Assembly: GCA_016199015.1 (NCBI GenBank) | Contig: JACQHN010000384.1 | Coordinates: 1 to 5,431, forward strand | Length of the DNA: 5,431 nt | Reading direction: 5' to 3' | DNA from: Nitrospira defluvii | GTDB lineage: Bacteria > Nitrospirota > Nitrospiria > Nitrospirales > Nitrospiraceae | Shown here: in pieces, positions 1 to 5,431 of the stretch | Position numbering within the stretch: position 1 is the stretch's first letter | How the letters are laid out: each line of letters opens with the position of its first letter | Notes under the pieces: generated by a model | The model's input: only the letters and a program-made list of their open reading frames with translations | Told to the model about the DNA's origin: nothing | Database searches by the model: none | Made by a program: the position numbers and the translations under genes

Positions 1-2
1 AT

Positions 3-2471
3 GTCCAGGAGCCGGAGCGCATCGGGCCCTTCAAGGAACTCTGGAACAGGCCGGATGTGGCCGTGCACATCTACGATCACCATCCTGCCGACCTGGGCAC
101 AAGCGACACGACCTCGGTGGGGCGAAGCGGCGAACTGCATCGCGAGGTCCAAAAGGTCGGAGCGACGACGACGATTGTGATCGACCTGCTCCGGAGCCGG
201 CAGGTCACGATCACGCCTGAAGAGGCCACGGTCCTGGCGCTTGGTCTGTACGAAGAGACAGGCTCGCTGGGCTATCCGTCGACGACTCCCCGCGATCTGG
301 AGGCTGCGGCCTTTGTGCTGCGGGCGGGGGCCGATTTGAACGTGGTTGCGGAGATCCTACGGCATCCGTTGGATCCCGATTTGATCGCGCTGCTGAACGA
401 TCTGTTGCAGTCGGGGGAGATCTTCTATCTGGAGGGCCGCAAGATTCTTCTGGCGTCGAGCACCTATGATCGCTACAGGGGTGACCTTGCTGAAGCGGTT
501 CAGCGACTGGCGGAGTTGCAGGGCCTCGACGCGGTCATCGTCGCCATTTCACTGGAGGAGAAGGTCCAAATCATCGGGCGAAGTCGGAGGCCGGAGATCG
601 ACGTTGCCTGGATCGCGCGCGAGTTCGGTGGCGGCGGACATGCGGTGGCGGCTGCGGCCAGCGTGAAGGGCCGGACGTTAGTCGAAGTTCAGGAGCAACT
701 GAAAACTCTTCTGACGCAGCGATACCGTCCCACGTTGCTAGCCCAGGATGTCATGACGAAGCCGGTGAAATCGATTGCCGCGGATGCGACGGTGGCTGAG
801 GCGGAGCGGACCATGACGACGTACGGTGTCAACGTCTTGCCTGTGGTGGATAAGAAGGAGCGGTATGTCGGGATCATTTCACGTGAGATCATCCAGAAAG
901 CCCTGTTTCATCGTTTAGGGCATCAACGGATCGAGGATCTTGCCAGGAGCGATCAGTACAGTGCACAGCCGGACACGCCCTTTCATGAAGTCGAAACACG
1001 GATGATCGAACTGAATCAGCGTTTCGTGCCGGTGCTGTTGGGCGAAAAAACGGTGGGAGTCATCACGCGGACCGATCTGCTCCGCAGCCTGCACGACGAT
1101 GTGCTCGCGGTTGCTCGCGGCAAGCCAAAATCGCTGATGGGGTTGGAGTCCTTGGGGGGAGTGCGACGGCGCGAGGTCGGCGGGCTGCTGCGTGACCAGC
1201 TGCCCGACGCCGTGCGTCATCTGCTGCGGACGGCGGGCGAATTGGCCGAACGACTCGGCTATTCGGTCTACGTCGTCGGAGGATTTGTCCGCGACCTGCT
1301 GCTCGGCATCGACAACCTCGACGTTGACTTCGTGGTGGAGGGGGATGGGATTGCGTTCGCGCGCGTCTTAGCAAAGGAGAGGGCGGGTCGCGTCAAGGTT
1401 CACGAGCGCTTTGGAACGGCTGTGGTGCTGTTGCCTGACGGGTTCAAGGTGGATGTGGCAACGGCCCGCACGGAGTACTACGAATACCCGACTGCCTTGC
1501 CGACGGTCGAGCAGAGCTCCATCAAGAAGGATCTCTACCGCCGGGATTTCACCATCAATACCTTAGCGGTTGGGCTCAATCCCCGCACGTTCGGCCAGCT
1601 CATCGACTTTTATGGGGGCCAGCGCGATCTCAAGGAGCGCATCATCCGGGTGCTCCATAGTTTGAGCTTCGTGGAGGATCCCACCCGGGTCTTTCGCGCG
1701 ATTCGCTTCGAACTGCGTTTCGGCTTTCATTTGAGCAAGGAGACGCTGGCGCTCATCAAGGGGGCGGTGAAGATGGAGTTGTTCCATCGACTGTCCGGCC
1801 AGCGGTTGCTGGATGAACTCCGACTCTTGTTTTCCGAGCGGACGCCACGGCATGCCGTCCGCCGGCTGGCGGATCTCGATCTCTTGCGGTTCGTCCATGC
1901 GAAGCTGGCCTGGTCGAGCCGTCTGGACCGGCGCTTGATCGAGGTGGAAGAGGCGCTGGATTGGTACAGGTTCTCCTGTCTTGATCGGGCGATCAGTCGG
2001 TGGCTGGTCTACGCCATGGCACTGGCCGAGGTCTTGCCGGAGCCAGCCGTCCACGAGGTGCTTGAACGATTTCCCTTCACCGAAGCAGAGCGAACCGCGA
2101 TCAACGCGGCCCGCTTTCTCACCCAGCAGGTCTGCCGACAACTGAGCCGGCGTCCGCTCCTTCGCCCATCTGAGACGGTCCGGTTGCTCACCGGCCTGTC
2201 GGACGAGACCCTTGTGTTCCTGCTGGCGAAGAACAAATCCGAATCGGCGAAGCGGCAGATTTCCGCCTATCTCACGACGTATCGGACTGTCAAACCCGCT
2301 TTGACGGGGAAAGAGCTGAAGGCGCTCGGTATCGCACCCGGCCCACTGTATAGCACAATCCTGGCTCGTTTGACTGAGGCGCGGCTGGATGGTGAAGTGA
2401 AGAGTGATGCGGAGGAGCGGGATCTGGTCACACAATTCGTGGATCGAGATCGGGCGAGATCGCAGCGCTAG
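3..2471 (+). CDS. cca: DHH phosphoesterase–CBS–tRNA nucleotidyltransferase (CCA/A-adding) fusion, 5' partial
   Basis: The frame is open to the left edge, so the GTG at 57 is an internal Val and the true start lies upstream. The 822 visible residues (numbered from the codon at position 3) hold three modules. First is the end of a DHH domain with the DHHP motif (about residues 25-28) and a DHHA1 domain with GGGGH (209-213), as in NrnA-type phosphoesterases; the N-terminal Asp/His metal motifs are off the window. Second is a CBS pair (about 247-365). Third is a class II nucleotidyltransferase: GG at 426-427 followed by VRD, catalytic D440 and D442 (DVD), RRD (513-515) and the nucleotide-selecting EDxxR motif as EDPTR (558-562), then a helical tRNA-binding tail. 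The family adds CCA, or only the final A, to tRNA 3' ends in the cytoplasm. The DHH part may trim short RNA or tails (inference). The gene ends with TAG and converges on the small gene at 2579. The domain assignment is secure; which nucleotides it adds is not. Confidence 0.93.
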   Translation, partial: VQEPERIGPFKELWNRPDVAVHIYDHHPADLGTSDTTSVGRSGELHREVQKVGATTTIVIDLLRSRQVTITPEEATVLALGLYEETGSLGYPSTTPRDLEAAAFVLRAGADLNVVAEILRHPLDPDLIALLNDLLQSGEIFYLEGRKILLASSTYDRYRGDLAEAVQRLAELQGLDAVIVAISLEEKVQIIGRSRRPEIDVAWIAREFGGGGHAVAAAASVKGRTLVEVQEQLKTLLTQRYRPTLLAQDVMTKPVKSIAADATVAEAERTMTTYGVNVLPVVDKKERYVGIISREIIQKALFHRLGHQRIEDLARSDQYSAQPDTPFHEVETRMIELNQRFVPVLLGEKTVGVITRTDLLRSLHDDVLAVARGKPKSLMGLESLGGVRRREVGGLLRDQLPDAVRHLLRTAGELAERLGYSVYVVGGFVRDLLLGIDNLDVDFVVEGDGIAFARVLAKERAGRVKVHERFGTAVVLLPDGFKVDVATARTEYYEYPTALPTVEQSSIKKDLYRRDFTINTLAVGLNPRTFGQLIDFYGGQRDLKERIIRVLHSLSFVEDPTRVFRAIRFELRFGFHLSKETLALIKGAVKMELFHRLSGQRLLDELRLLFSERTPRHAVRRLADLDLLRFVHAKLAWSSRLDRRLIEVEEALDWYRFSCLDRAISRWLVYAMALAEVLPEPAVHEVLERFPFTEAERTAINAARFLTQQVCRQLSRRPLLRPSETVRLLTGLSDETLVFLLAKNKSESAKRQISAYLTTYRTVKPALTGKELKALGIAPGPLYSTILARLTEARLDGEVKSDAEERDLVTQFVDRDRARSQR

Positions 2472-2578
2472 TTCCGTGGGCAGCGAGAGCCTTCAGGCTG
2501 CATCGGTCCCGCCCCAGTGTAGGCGTGCAGGGGGTAATCGGGATGAAACCTCCCCCCGTTAGACGACGCGGGGATGGG

Positions 2579-2779
2579 TCAAGCCAATGGCTCAACCGGC
2601 TCGAGTTCGTCGTGCATCTCGACGCTACGAGCCTCTTTCCCCATCGCGGCGAGGATGCCGTCATAGACGATGCGAGCCGCGTCCGACCATTTTTGATTGA
2701 ATGGGCGACCAGCGAAAGCGGCTTCGGCCGCCTTTTTCTCATCGTGGGTAATTTGTCGAGGAGCAAGAGTGGTGTCCAT
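2579..2779 (-). CDS. small hypothetical protein, 66 aa
   Basis: This 66-residue soluble protein matches no function I can name. It is charged and mostly helical in character, with no signal peptide or membrane segment. A central stretch with AAEAAFAGRPFNQKW (about residues 17-31), then DAARIVYDGILAAMGK, reads like a small conserved helical protein; the acidic tail ends EPVEPLA. The start is well fixed: an in-frame TGA lies 42 bases upstream and no ATG, GTG or TTG lies between it and this ATG. No Shine-Dalgarno sequence precedes the ATG. A near-consensus promoter ends seven bases upstream, which supports real expression and a leaderless message. It stops at TGA and faces the end of the tRNA nucleotidyltransferase gene across a 107-base gap. 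An overlapping plus-strand frame (2525-2848) and a longer minus-strand frame (2428-2766) are less protein-like and lack the promoter. Confidence 0.7.
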   Translation of the reverse strand: MDTTLAPRQITHDEKKAAEAAFAGRPFNQKWSDAARIVYDGILAAMGKEARSVEMHDELEPVEPLA

Positions 2780-2786
2780 ACGAATA

Positions 2787-2814
2787 ATAATAGATCGCTT
2801 CAGTGCATTGTCAA
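2787..2814 (-). promoter_or_regulatory. sigma70-type promoter for the 66-aa gene
   Basis: Read on the minus strand, TTGACA (2814-2809, a perfect -35 box) is followed after 16 bases by TATTAT (2792-2787, five of six matches to TATAAT). A transcript starting about seven bases downstream would begin at 2780 or 2779, on the first base of the ATG or one before it. A second TATTAT overlaps three bases further on, but with a 19-base spacer. The site lies between the small gene and the palindromic element, whose near end is 30 bases upstream of the -35 box. This is pattern matching only; no transcript evidence is available. Confidence 0.65.
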
Positions 2815-2844
2815 GGACTCAACGAAGGGAGATGATCGATCGCC

Positions 2845-3025
2845 CTAGCCCGGACCATTCATGAATCCCTGCTCCGTCGTCCGCTCCTCTTGCCCGGCGA
2901 GGCGTTTCTCGTTCGGCCTTCTCGACGTACCGCAAGTACGCCTACGTCGGCCTTACTTGCGAGAAGCCTCGGCGGGCTTCGGTCTCGAACGCCTCGCGAC
3001 AGGACTCATGAATAATCCGGGCTAG
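2845..3025. repeat. palindromic MITE/REP-like element with imperfect terminal inverted repeats
   Basis: The element is bounded by ctagcccgga (2845-2854) and its exact complement tccgggctag (3016-3025). The inverted ends extend about 26 bases with a few mismatches and share attcatga. Further nested pairs lie inside: gcgaggcgtt (2897-2906) with aacgcctcgc (2988-2997); cttctcg (2918-2924) with cgagaag (2960-2966); cgcaagta (2931-2938) with tacttgcg (2954-2961); and, competing with the last, cgacgta (2923-2929) with tacgtcg (2943-2949). The left arm carries about 25 unpaired extra bases (roughly 2872-2896). There is no reading frame of note inside and no clear target duplication outside the CTAG ends. 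The size, the ends and the nested stems suggest a non-autonomous mobile repeat or large REP/BIME-type unit. Transcribed, it would fold into a long hairpin and could end or protect the pxp transcript (inference). The copy number in the genome is unknown from this window. Confidence 0.75.
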
Positions 3026-3219
3026 AGAAACGTCCTGAAGCCAGGGACATGGCACGGAGGCAGCAGGCGATCCAGTTCAGCGTGATTCGACCGAAAGAGG
3101 TCAGAGGCCTTGTCCGGGGTCGTAAGCATGAACGAGAGGCTGTCACCGGGAGACAACTGTGCCGCCAGAGAGCGGTCGGCGGCGATCATTGTCGCGAGTG
3201 TGGCATACCCTCCGGTGGT
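3022..3219 (-). pseudogene. pxpC: severed C-terminal part of pxpC (after in-frame TAG)
   Basis: This is the same reading frame as pxpC, directly after the TAG at 3222-3220, and it encodes 65 residues before the next stop. It opens with TTGGYATLATMIAADR, then LAAQLSPGDSLSF, which is the expected C-terminal core of the PxpC/KipA family (QTTGGYP…IA…I.AD…LAQ…PG…F). The frame has no shift or other stop, so it looks like recently lost or still-readable coding sequence. With it, the protein would be 328 positions long, normal for the family. The final residues (…GFRTFL) run up to a TAG at 3024-3022 that lies inside the terminal ctag of the palindromic element. No start codon with a ribosome binding site suggests separate translation. 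Confidence 0.8.
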
Positions 3220-4008
3220 CTAACAATCAGCCATGAGCAAAATCGGCTGTCGATCGGCCGGTACCTGAATGGTGCCGAAGGTCACGGCATCGGACACGAT
3301 ATCGGCCGATGTTCGATGTCTCAGCTCCACTCCACGTAAGCGATACCCCATCCGGTCGGATTCGGAAGTCACCCGGTAGGGACTCCCGGCCAGCACGTGT
3401 AGCGCCTCTTTCGTGAAGCGATCGGCTTGCGGGCCGGGCACGACTCGCACCGTCGGTGAGGTGAGATAGTGCGGCCGATGCGACTGCGGAAGCGCACGGC
3501 CTACGTACTGTGCGCTCGCAGTTCCTCCCGGCCCTACTTTAAGGTGGTCTCCTTTTTTAAGTGCGCGGCCTCCGAGGCTTCCCAATCCGCTGTGGACATG
3601 GGTTGATCGGCTTCCAAGGATCAGCGGACCATCGATTCCTCCCGCGATGGTGATGTAGGCGCGGGCGCCTTGTCGCCGCATGCCGAACTGCAACCGGCTT
3701 CCTGCCGGCATGGCGACCACGGTCCACATGGGGAGTGTGCAACCATTACTGGTCGGCGAAAGGTCTGCGCCGGTGATGGCAAGGGTCAACGACTGTTGGA
3801 ACAACAGTTCCGGTCCTTGGATCGTGATTTCCAATCCAGCGGCCTCGTCAGGGTTGCCGAGCAAACGATTTCCGACCATGAGGGCCCAGCAATCCATCGC
3901 GCCGCTGACCGAGACGCCGAAGCGTTGATAACCGTAGCGCCCCACATCCTGGATCGTGGTGAACAGGCCGGGGCGCAGGACATGGATGGGCGGCTGGTCA
4001 GGTGGCAT
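3220..4008 (-). CDS. pxpC: 5-oxoprolinase subunit PxpC (KipA/biotin-dependent carboxyltransferase-like), interrupted by amber codon
   Basis: PxpC works with PxpA and PxpB to open 5-oxoproline to glutamate using ATP in the cytoplasm. The ATG at 4008 starts MPPDQPP, followed directly by the family's opening motif RPGLFTTIQDVGR (residues 12-24). The longer frame back to 4200 is only a shadow of pxpA. Further family motifs are GVSVSGAMD (31-39), GLEIT (58-62), AGGID (122-126), GSRST (132-136), RVVPGP (188-193), SDRMGYRLRG (217-226), GTIQVP (245-250) and QPILLMADC (254-262). At that point a TAG replaces the conserved Gln of QTTGGY and translation should stop at 262 residues; the rest of the domain lies in frame downstream (3219-3022). 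The start overlaps the end of pxpA by 11 bases with no clear Shine-Dalgarno, so translation is probably coupled. If not read through, the product lacks the last fifth of the domain and is likely inactive (inference). Confidence 0.88.
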   Translation of the reverse strand: MPPDQPPIHVLRPGLFTTIQDVGRYGYQRFGVSVSGAMDCWALMVGNRLLGNPDEAAGLEITIQGPELLFQQSLTLAITGADLSPTSNGCTLPMWTVVAMPAGSRLQFGMRRQGARAYITIAGGIDGPLILGSRSTHVHSGLGSLGGRALKKGDHLKVGPGGTASAQYVGRALPQSHRPHYLTSPTVRVVPGPQADRFTKEALHVLAGSPYRVTSESDRMGYRLRGVELRHRTSADIVSDAVTFGTIQVPADRQPILLMADC

Positions 4009-4774
4009 GGTCCAACCGCACAACGGAAATCCTTCCATCGTCAAACATCGTCCGCAACGCATGGCCCAGCCGGAGGGCGCCCGGAGTGTCGCCGTGCAGA
4101 CAGAGGGTGTCGATGCGGAGATGCAGTAACGTACCGTCGATGGCCGTAATCGTACCATCGTGGACCAGCGAGTGTGCCCGAGAGACGACGGTCGATTCAT
4201 CGTGGATCAGGGCGCCTTCCTGATCGCGTGGGACCAGTTGGCCGTCGGTTTGGTAGGCCCGATCGGCAAATCCTTCTGCGGCGACCGCCAGGCCCCGTCC
4301 CGTTCCGGCGGCAAGCAGTTCGGATCCGGCCAATCCAACCAGAATCAATCTCCTATCGATCTGCTCCAGGCTTGCGGCAATGGCGTCGGCGAGCGTGCGA
4401 TCGCGCGCGGCCATATTGTAGAGCGCCCCGTGCGGTTTGACATGTGTGAGTCGAAGGCCTTCGGTCTGGCAGATCGCCATCAGCTCGCCCACCTGTGACA
4501 GAATCATCTCCTGCACCAATCTCTGGGACAATGGCTGCTCGCAACGGCCGCGCGTCTCTCGATCCGGCAGCCCGGGGTGCGCGCCGATGGCGAGATCATG
4601 CTGCTGCGCGAGTTGCACCGTACGGCGCATCAGTGTGGCATCGCCCGCATGGGCGCCGCAGGCGATATTCACAGACGTCACGTACGCCATAAGCCGAGCT
4701 TCCACATCCAGTTGCTCCGGCGTCGCCGCTTCTCCTAGATCGCAATTAAGGTCGATGGAACGCGGGTTATTCAT
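3998..4774 (-). CDS. pxpA: 5-oxoprolinase subunit PxpA (LamB/YcsF family)
   Basis: This 258-residue protein is the LamB/YcsF-family subunit of the prokaryotic 5-oxoprolinase. The PxpABC complex cleaves 5-oxoproline to L-glutamate with ATP hydrolysis in the cytoplasm. Family motifs are all present: LNCDLGE (9-15), NIACGAHAGD (36-45), GAHPGLPD (64-71), HVKPHGALYN (111-120), EGFADRAY (167-174) and LCLHGDTPGA (224-233). The length is normal. Between LNCDLGE and the NIACG motif, the usual SFG.w-type stretch is replaced by AATPEQLDVE, a modest variation. The ATG at 4774 overlaps the pxpB stop as ATGA, and its own stop lies 11 bases inside pxpC, so the three genes form one translationally coupled unit. 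No strong Shine-Dalgarno precedes it. Confidence 0.95.
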   Translation of the reverse strand: MNNPRSIDLNCDLGEAATPEQLDVEARLMAYVTSVNIACGAHAGDATLMRRTVQLAQQHDLAIGAHPGLPDRETRGRCEQPLSQRLVQEMILSQVGELMAICQTEGLRLTHVKPHGALYNMAARDRTLADAIAASLEQIDRRLILVGLAGSELLAAGTGRGLAVAAEGFADRAYQTDGQLVPRDQEGALIHDESTVVSRAHSLVHDGTITAIDGTLLHLRIDTLCLHGDTPGALRLGHALRTMFDDGRISVVRLDHAT

Positions 4775-5431
4775 GTGTAGTCCGAAGAAAGGTTCCGGAA
4801 TTCCTCCATGTCGATAGGTATAAACTGCACCTGGTCTCCAGCGGCGACCAGAAAGGGCTGGGACCTGGTGAGATCGAATATTCGCACCGGCGTCCGTCCA
4901 ATGATGCGCCAGCCCCCTGGGCTTGCTTGGGGATAGATACCTGTTTGGCTTCCTGCGATGCCCACCGATCCTGCGGCCACCCGCTTGCGCGGCGTCGGTA
5001 AGCGTGGGACCACGATGCGATCCGGCACCGTCCCCAGATAGGGAAATCCGGGGCTAAATCCCAGCATGTAGACGTGATAGACCACAGAGGTGTGCAAAGT
5101 GATGACGTCCGAGGGAGTGAGCCCGGTCCGCTCGGCGACGTCGATCAGGTCTGGTCCCAATTCCGCTCCATAACAAACGGGAATCCGATGGGTAGTGCGC
5201 GTATGTTCTGTCTCAGGGGACGCTGTTTCCAGCAGCAACCGCAGTTGTGCCGTCACAGTTGCTGCATCGGTGAGCAGTAGGTCGAAGTAGATCGTGGCAG
5301 AGCGGTACGTCGGCACCACTTCCATGACACCGGGAATCGTGGCCCGTTCTACCGCAACGGCAAAGGCTAAGACCAATTCGTTGGTCTGGAAGTCGATGGC
5401 CTCCCCGAATTCGACGGTCAGCCCCTGCTCA
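4771..5431 (-). CDS. pxpB: 5-oxoprolinase subunit PxpB (KipI family), 5' partial
   Basis: The frame is open to the right edge, adding 18 residues (beginning EQGLTVEFGEAID) before the TTG at 5376, which is therefore an internal Leu. About 10-15 N-terminal residues are probably missing. PxpB/KipI is the cyclophilin-like subunit that pairs with PxpC in the ATP-dependent 5-oxoprolinase; in Bacillus subtilis KipI also inhibits the sporulation kinase KinA. Of 219 visible residues, the motifs are PGVMEVVPTYRS (early; a family hallmark), VCYG (85-88), GFSPGFPYLG (124-133), PRLPTPR, GSVGIAGSQTGIYP (154-167), SPGGW (170-174), GRTP (178-181) and a closing GDQVQFIPI. It looks intact. It is the first visible gene of the operon; its promoter is off the window. 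Its TGA shares the ATGA overlap with pxpA. Confidence 0.94.
   Translation of the reverse strand, partial: EQGLTVEFGEAIDFQTNELVLAFAVAVERATIPGVMEVVPTYRSATIYFDLLLTDAATVTAQLRLLLETASPETEHTRTTHRIPVCYGAELGPDLIDVAERTGLTPSDVITLHTSVVYHVYMLGFSPGFPYLGTVPDRIVVPRLPTPRKRVAAGSVGIAGSQTGIYPQASPGGWRIIGRTPVRIFDLTRSQPFLVAAGDQVQFIPIDMEEFRNLSSDYT

Noticed and set aside
1563..2435. 290-codon open frame on the minus strand inside the tRNA nucleotidyltransferase gene
   Set aside because: It lies wholly antisense to a well-conserved domain and its product is rich in Gln, Arg and Pro with no recognisable motif. It is a codon-bias shadow of the GC-rich plus-strand gene.
2531..2563. Possible terminator hairpin (ggggg … ccccc) after the tRNA nucleotidyltransferase gene
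   Set aside because: Only about five base pairs enclose a loop of some 17 bases, and no T-run follows on either strand. This is not enough to call a terminator.
2834..2841. gatcgatc palindrome upstream of the small gene's promoter
   Set aside because: An 8-base palindrome of this kind is expected by chance in such DNA and has no partner copy nearby to suggest an operator.
2525..2848. 107-codon plus-strand frame opposite the small gene
   Set aside because: Its product has no family-like pattern, and it runs antisense through the promoter and the more protein-like minus-strand gene.
3049..3339. 96-codon plus-strand frame opposite the pxpC end
   Set aside because: It is antisense to the conserved C-terminal part of PxpC and has no recognisable features; treated as a shadow.
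4009..4200. N-terminal extension of pxpC back to 4200
   Set aside because: It overlaps pxpA in another frame and does not resemble the PxpC family. The family's own N-terminus begins just after the ATG at 4008.

Overview
This 5.4 kb window is GC-rich bacterial DNA. Its gene content and style point to a Nitrospirota-like (Nitrospira-type) chromosome. That placement is an inference from a DHH–CBS–tRNA-nucleotidyltransferase fusion, the style of the palindromic intergenic repeat and the general composition, not from a marker gene. No rRNA, tRNA, CRISPR array, transposase or phage gene was seen.

Layout. On the plus strand, the left 2.5 kb is one large gene, cut at its 5' end by the window edge. 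It encodes a multidomain enzyme: a DHH/DHHA1 phosphoesterase, then a CBS pair, then a class II CCA-adding enzyme/poly(A) polymerase. Everything to its right lies on the minus strand and converges on it. From right to left this is a three-gene pxp (5-oxoprolinase) operon in the order pxpB (cut by the right edge), pxpA, pxpC; then a roughly 181-bp palindromic, MITE/REP-like element; then a 66-residue hypothetical protein gene. That small gene has a near-consensus sigma70-type promoter placed so close to its ATG that the mRNA should be leaderless.

How the genes work together. PxpA, PxpB and PxpC form the prokaryotic ATP-dependent 5-oxoprolinase, which opens 5-oxoproline (pyroglutamate, a damage product of glutamine and glutamate) to glutamate. 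The genes are tightly coupled, with a 4-bp ATGA overlap (B/A) and an 11-bp overlap (A/C). The large plus-strand gene concerns tRNA 3'-end (CCA) synthesis or repair and has no obvious link to the operon.

Main surprises. (1) pxpC has an in-frame TAG exactly where the family has the conserved Gln of its C-terminal QTTGGY motif. The frame continues for 65 well-conserved family-like codons beyond it, so this is a fresh nonsense mutation, a sequencing error or a recoding event. (2) The extended pxpC frame ends on a TAG supplied by the terminal CTAG of the palindromic element, so the repeat abuts and perhaps defines the end of the gene. (3) The small gene appears to be leaderless.
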